This document shows positions 63,954-64,000 of a stretch of DNA of 64,000 nt, piece by piece. The notes beneath the pieces were generated by a model. That model was not told the DNA's origin. It saw only the letters and a program-made list of their open reading frames with translations, and did no database searches. Made by a program: the position numbers and the translations under genes. Where the stretch lies: the NCBI GenBank assembly GCA_900541205.1, contig UQIV01000012.1:4157-68156 (forward strand), given 5' to 3'. Positions within the stretch are counted from its first letter, which is position 1, and every line of letters starts with the position of its first letter. Source of the DNA: an uncultured Collinsella sp. Its GTDB lineage: Bacteria; Actinomycetota; Coriobacteriia; Coriobacteriales; Coriobacteriaceae.

Positions 63954-64000
63954 TGCTCTTAGGGTATAACCCACGGGCCCCGGGCTCGCGTCTAAAGGCG

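Overview
The window most resembles a Coriobacteriia (Actinomycetota) gut anaerobe, probably Collinsella or a close relative. This is inferred from gene content and was not checked by a search. Supporting points are a single-gene MurT-GatD fusion, a CD1871A-type CXXC small protein beside a membrane 4Fe-4S protein and a TlpA lipoprotein, an adjacent parE-parC pair, a GH4/PTS alpha-glucoside locus, a Tat-like secreted protein with an LAGTG sorting signal, and moderately GC-rich DNA with two much GC-richer inserts. No rRNA, CRISPR array or intact transposase was seen. One tRNA (Glu, TTC) lies near the right end.

Layout. 1-8.7 kb: a truncated sensor kinase overlapping a solute-binding lipoprotein, a MalY/PatB aminotransferase, TrmO, an XRE-zinc ribbon-TipAS regulator, a glutaredoxin, a Dus enzyme, and an unknown membrane protein framed by two inverted long palindromes. 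8.9-16.4 kb: a fused ABC ATPase/permease, then a redox cluster (TlpA, 4Fe-4S membrane protein, CXXC small protein) divergent from an OmpR-type two-component system. 16.4-18.9 kb: decayed, very GC-rich DNA with PadR-DUF1700-DUF4097 (the last truncated) and gene remnants. 19-26.4 kb: a LuxR regulator followed by a 1455-residue cell-wall-anchored protein, a small membrane protein with an XRE regulator, and a sugar acetyltransferase. 26.6-37.1 kb: topoisomerase IV, two DUF4143 AAA ATPases, a flavin reductase, and a cupin/hydrolase operon under a divergent MerR regulator. 37.2-42.3 kb: an HsdS/TetR deletion scar, then a GC-rich lantibiotic-immunity-like ABC system (LanFEG type) with a two-component system. 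42.6-48 kb: guaA, asparaginase, a small XRE divergon, YchF. 48-53.4 kb: alpha-glucoside use (MalH, PTS, Zn-dehydrogenase, GntR) with paired operators. 53.5-58.5 kb: a multi-cluster ferredoxin protein, two glycerol dehydrogenases and an iron alcohol dehydrogenase. 59-63.4 kb: two related helical-repeat proteins followed by MurT-GatD (lipid II amidation), then tRNA-Glu.

Two layers of non-coding structure run through the window. One is a set of short hairpins with varied stems and a GGGGACAG/CTGTCCCC-like apex. The other is a set of long imperfect palindromes (about 180-245 bp) at 7132-7313, 8713-8895, 45511-45754 and 63650-63866. The first two are inverted copies of each other around one gene. 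These, with the nested mirror arrangement at 7.0-8.9 kb, are the least explained features here.
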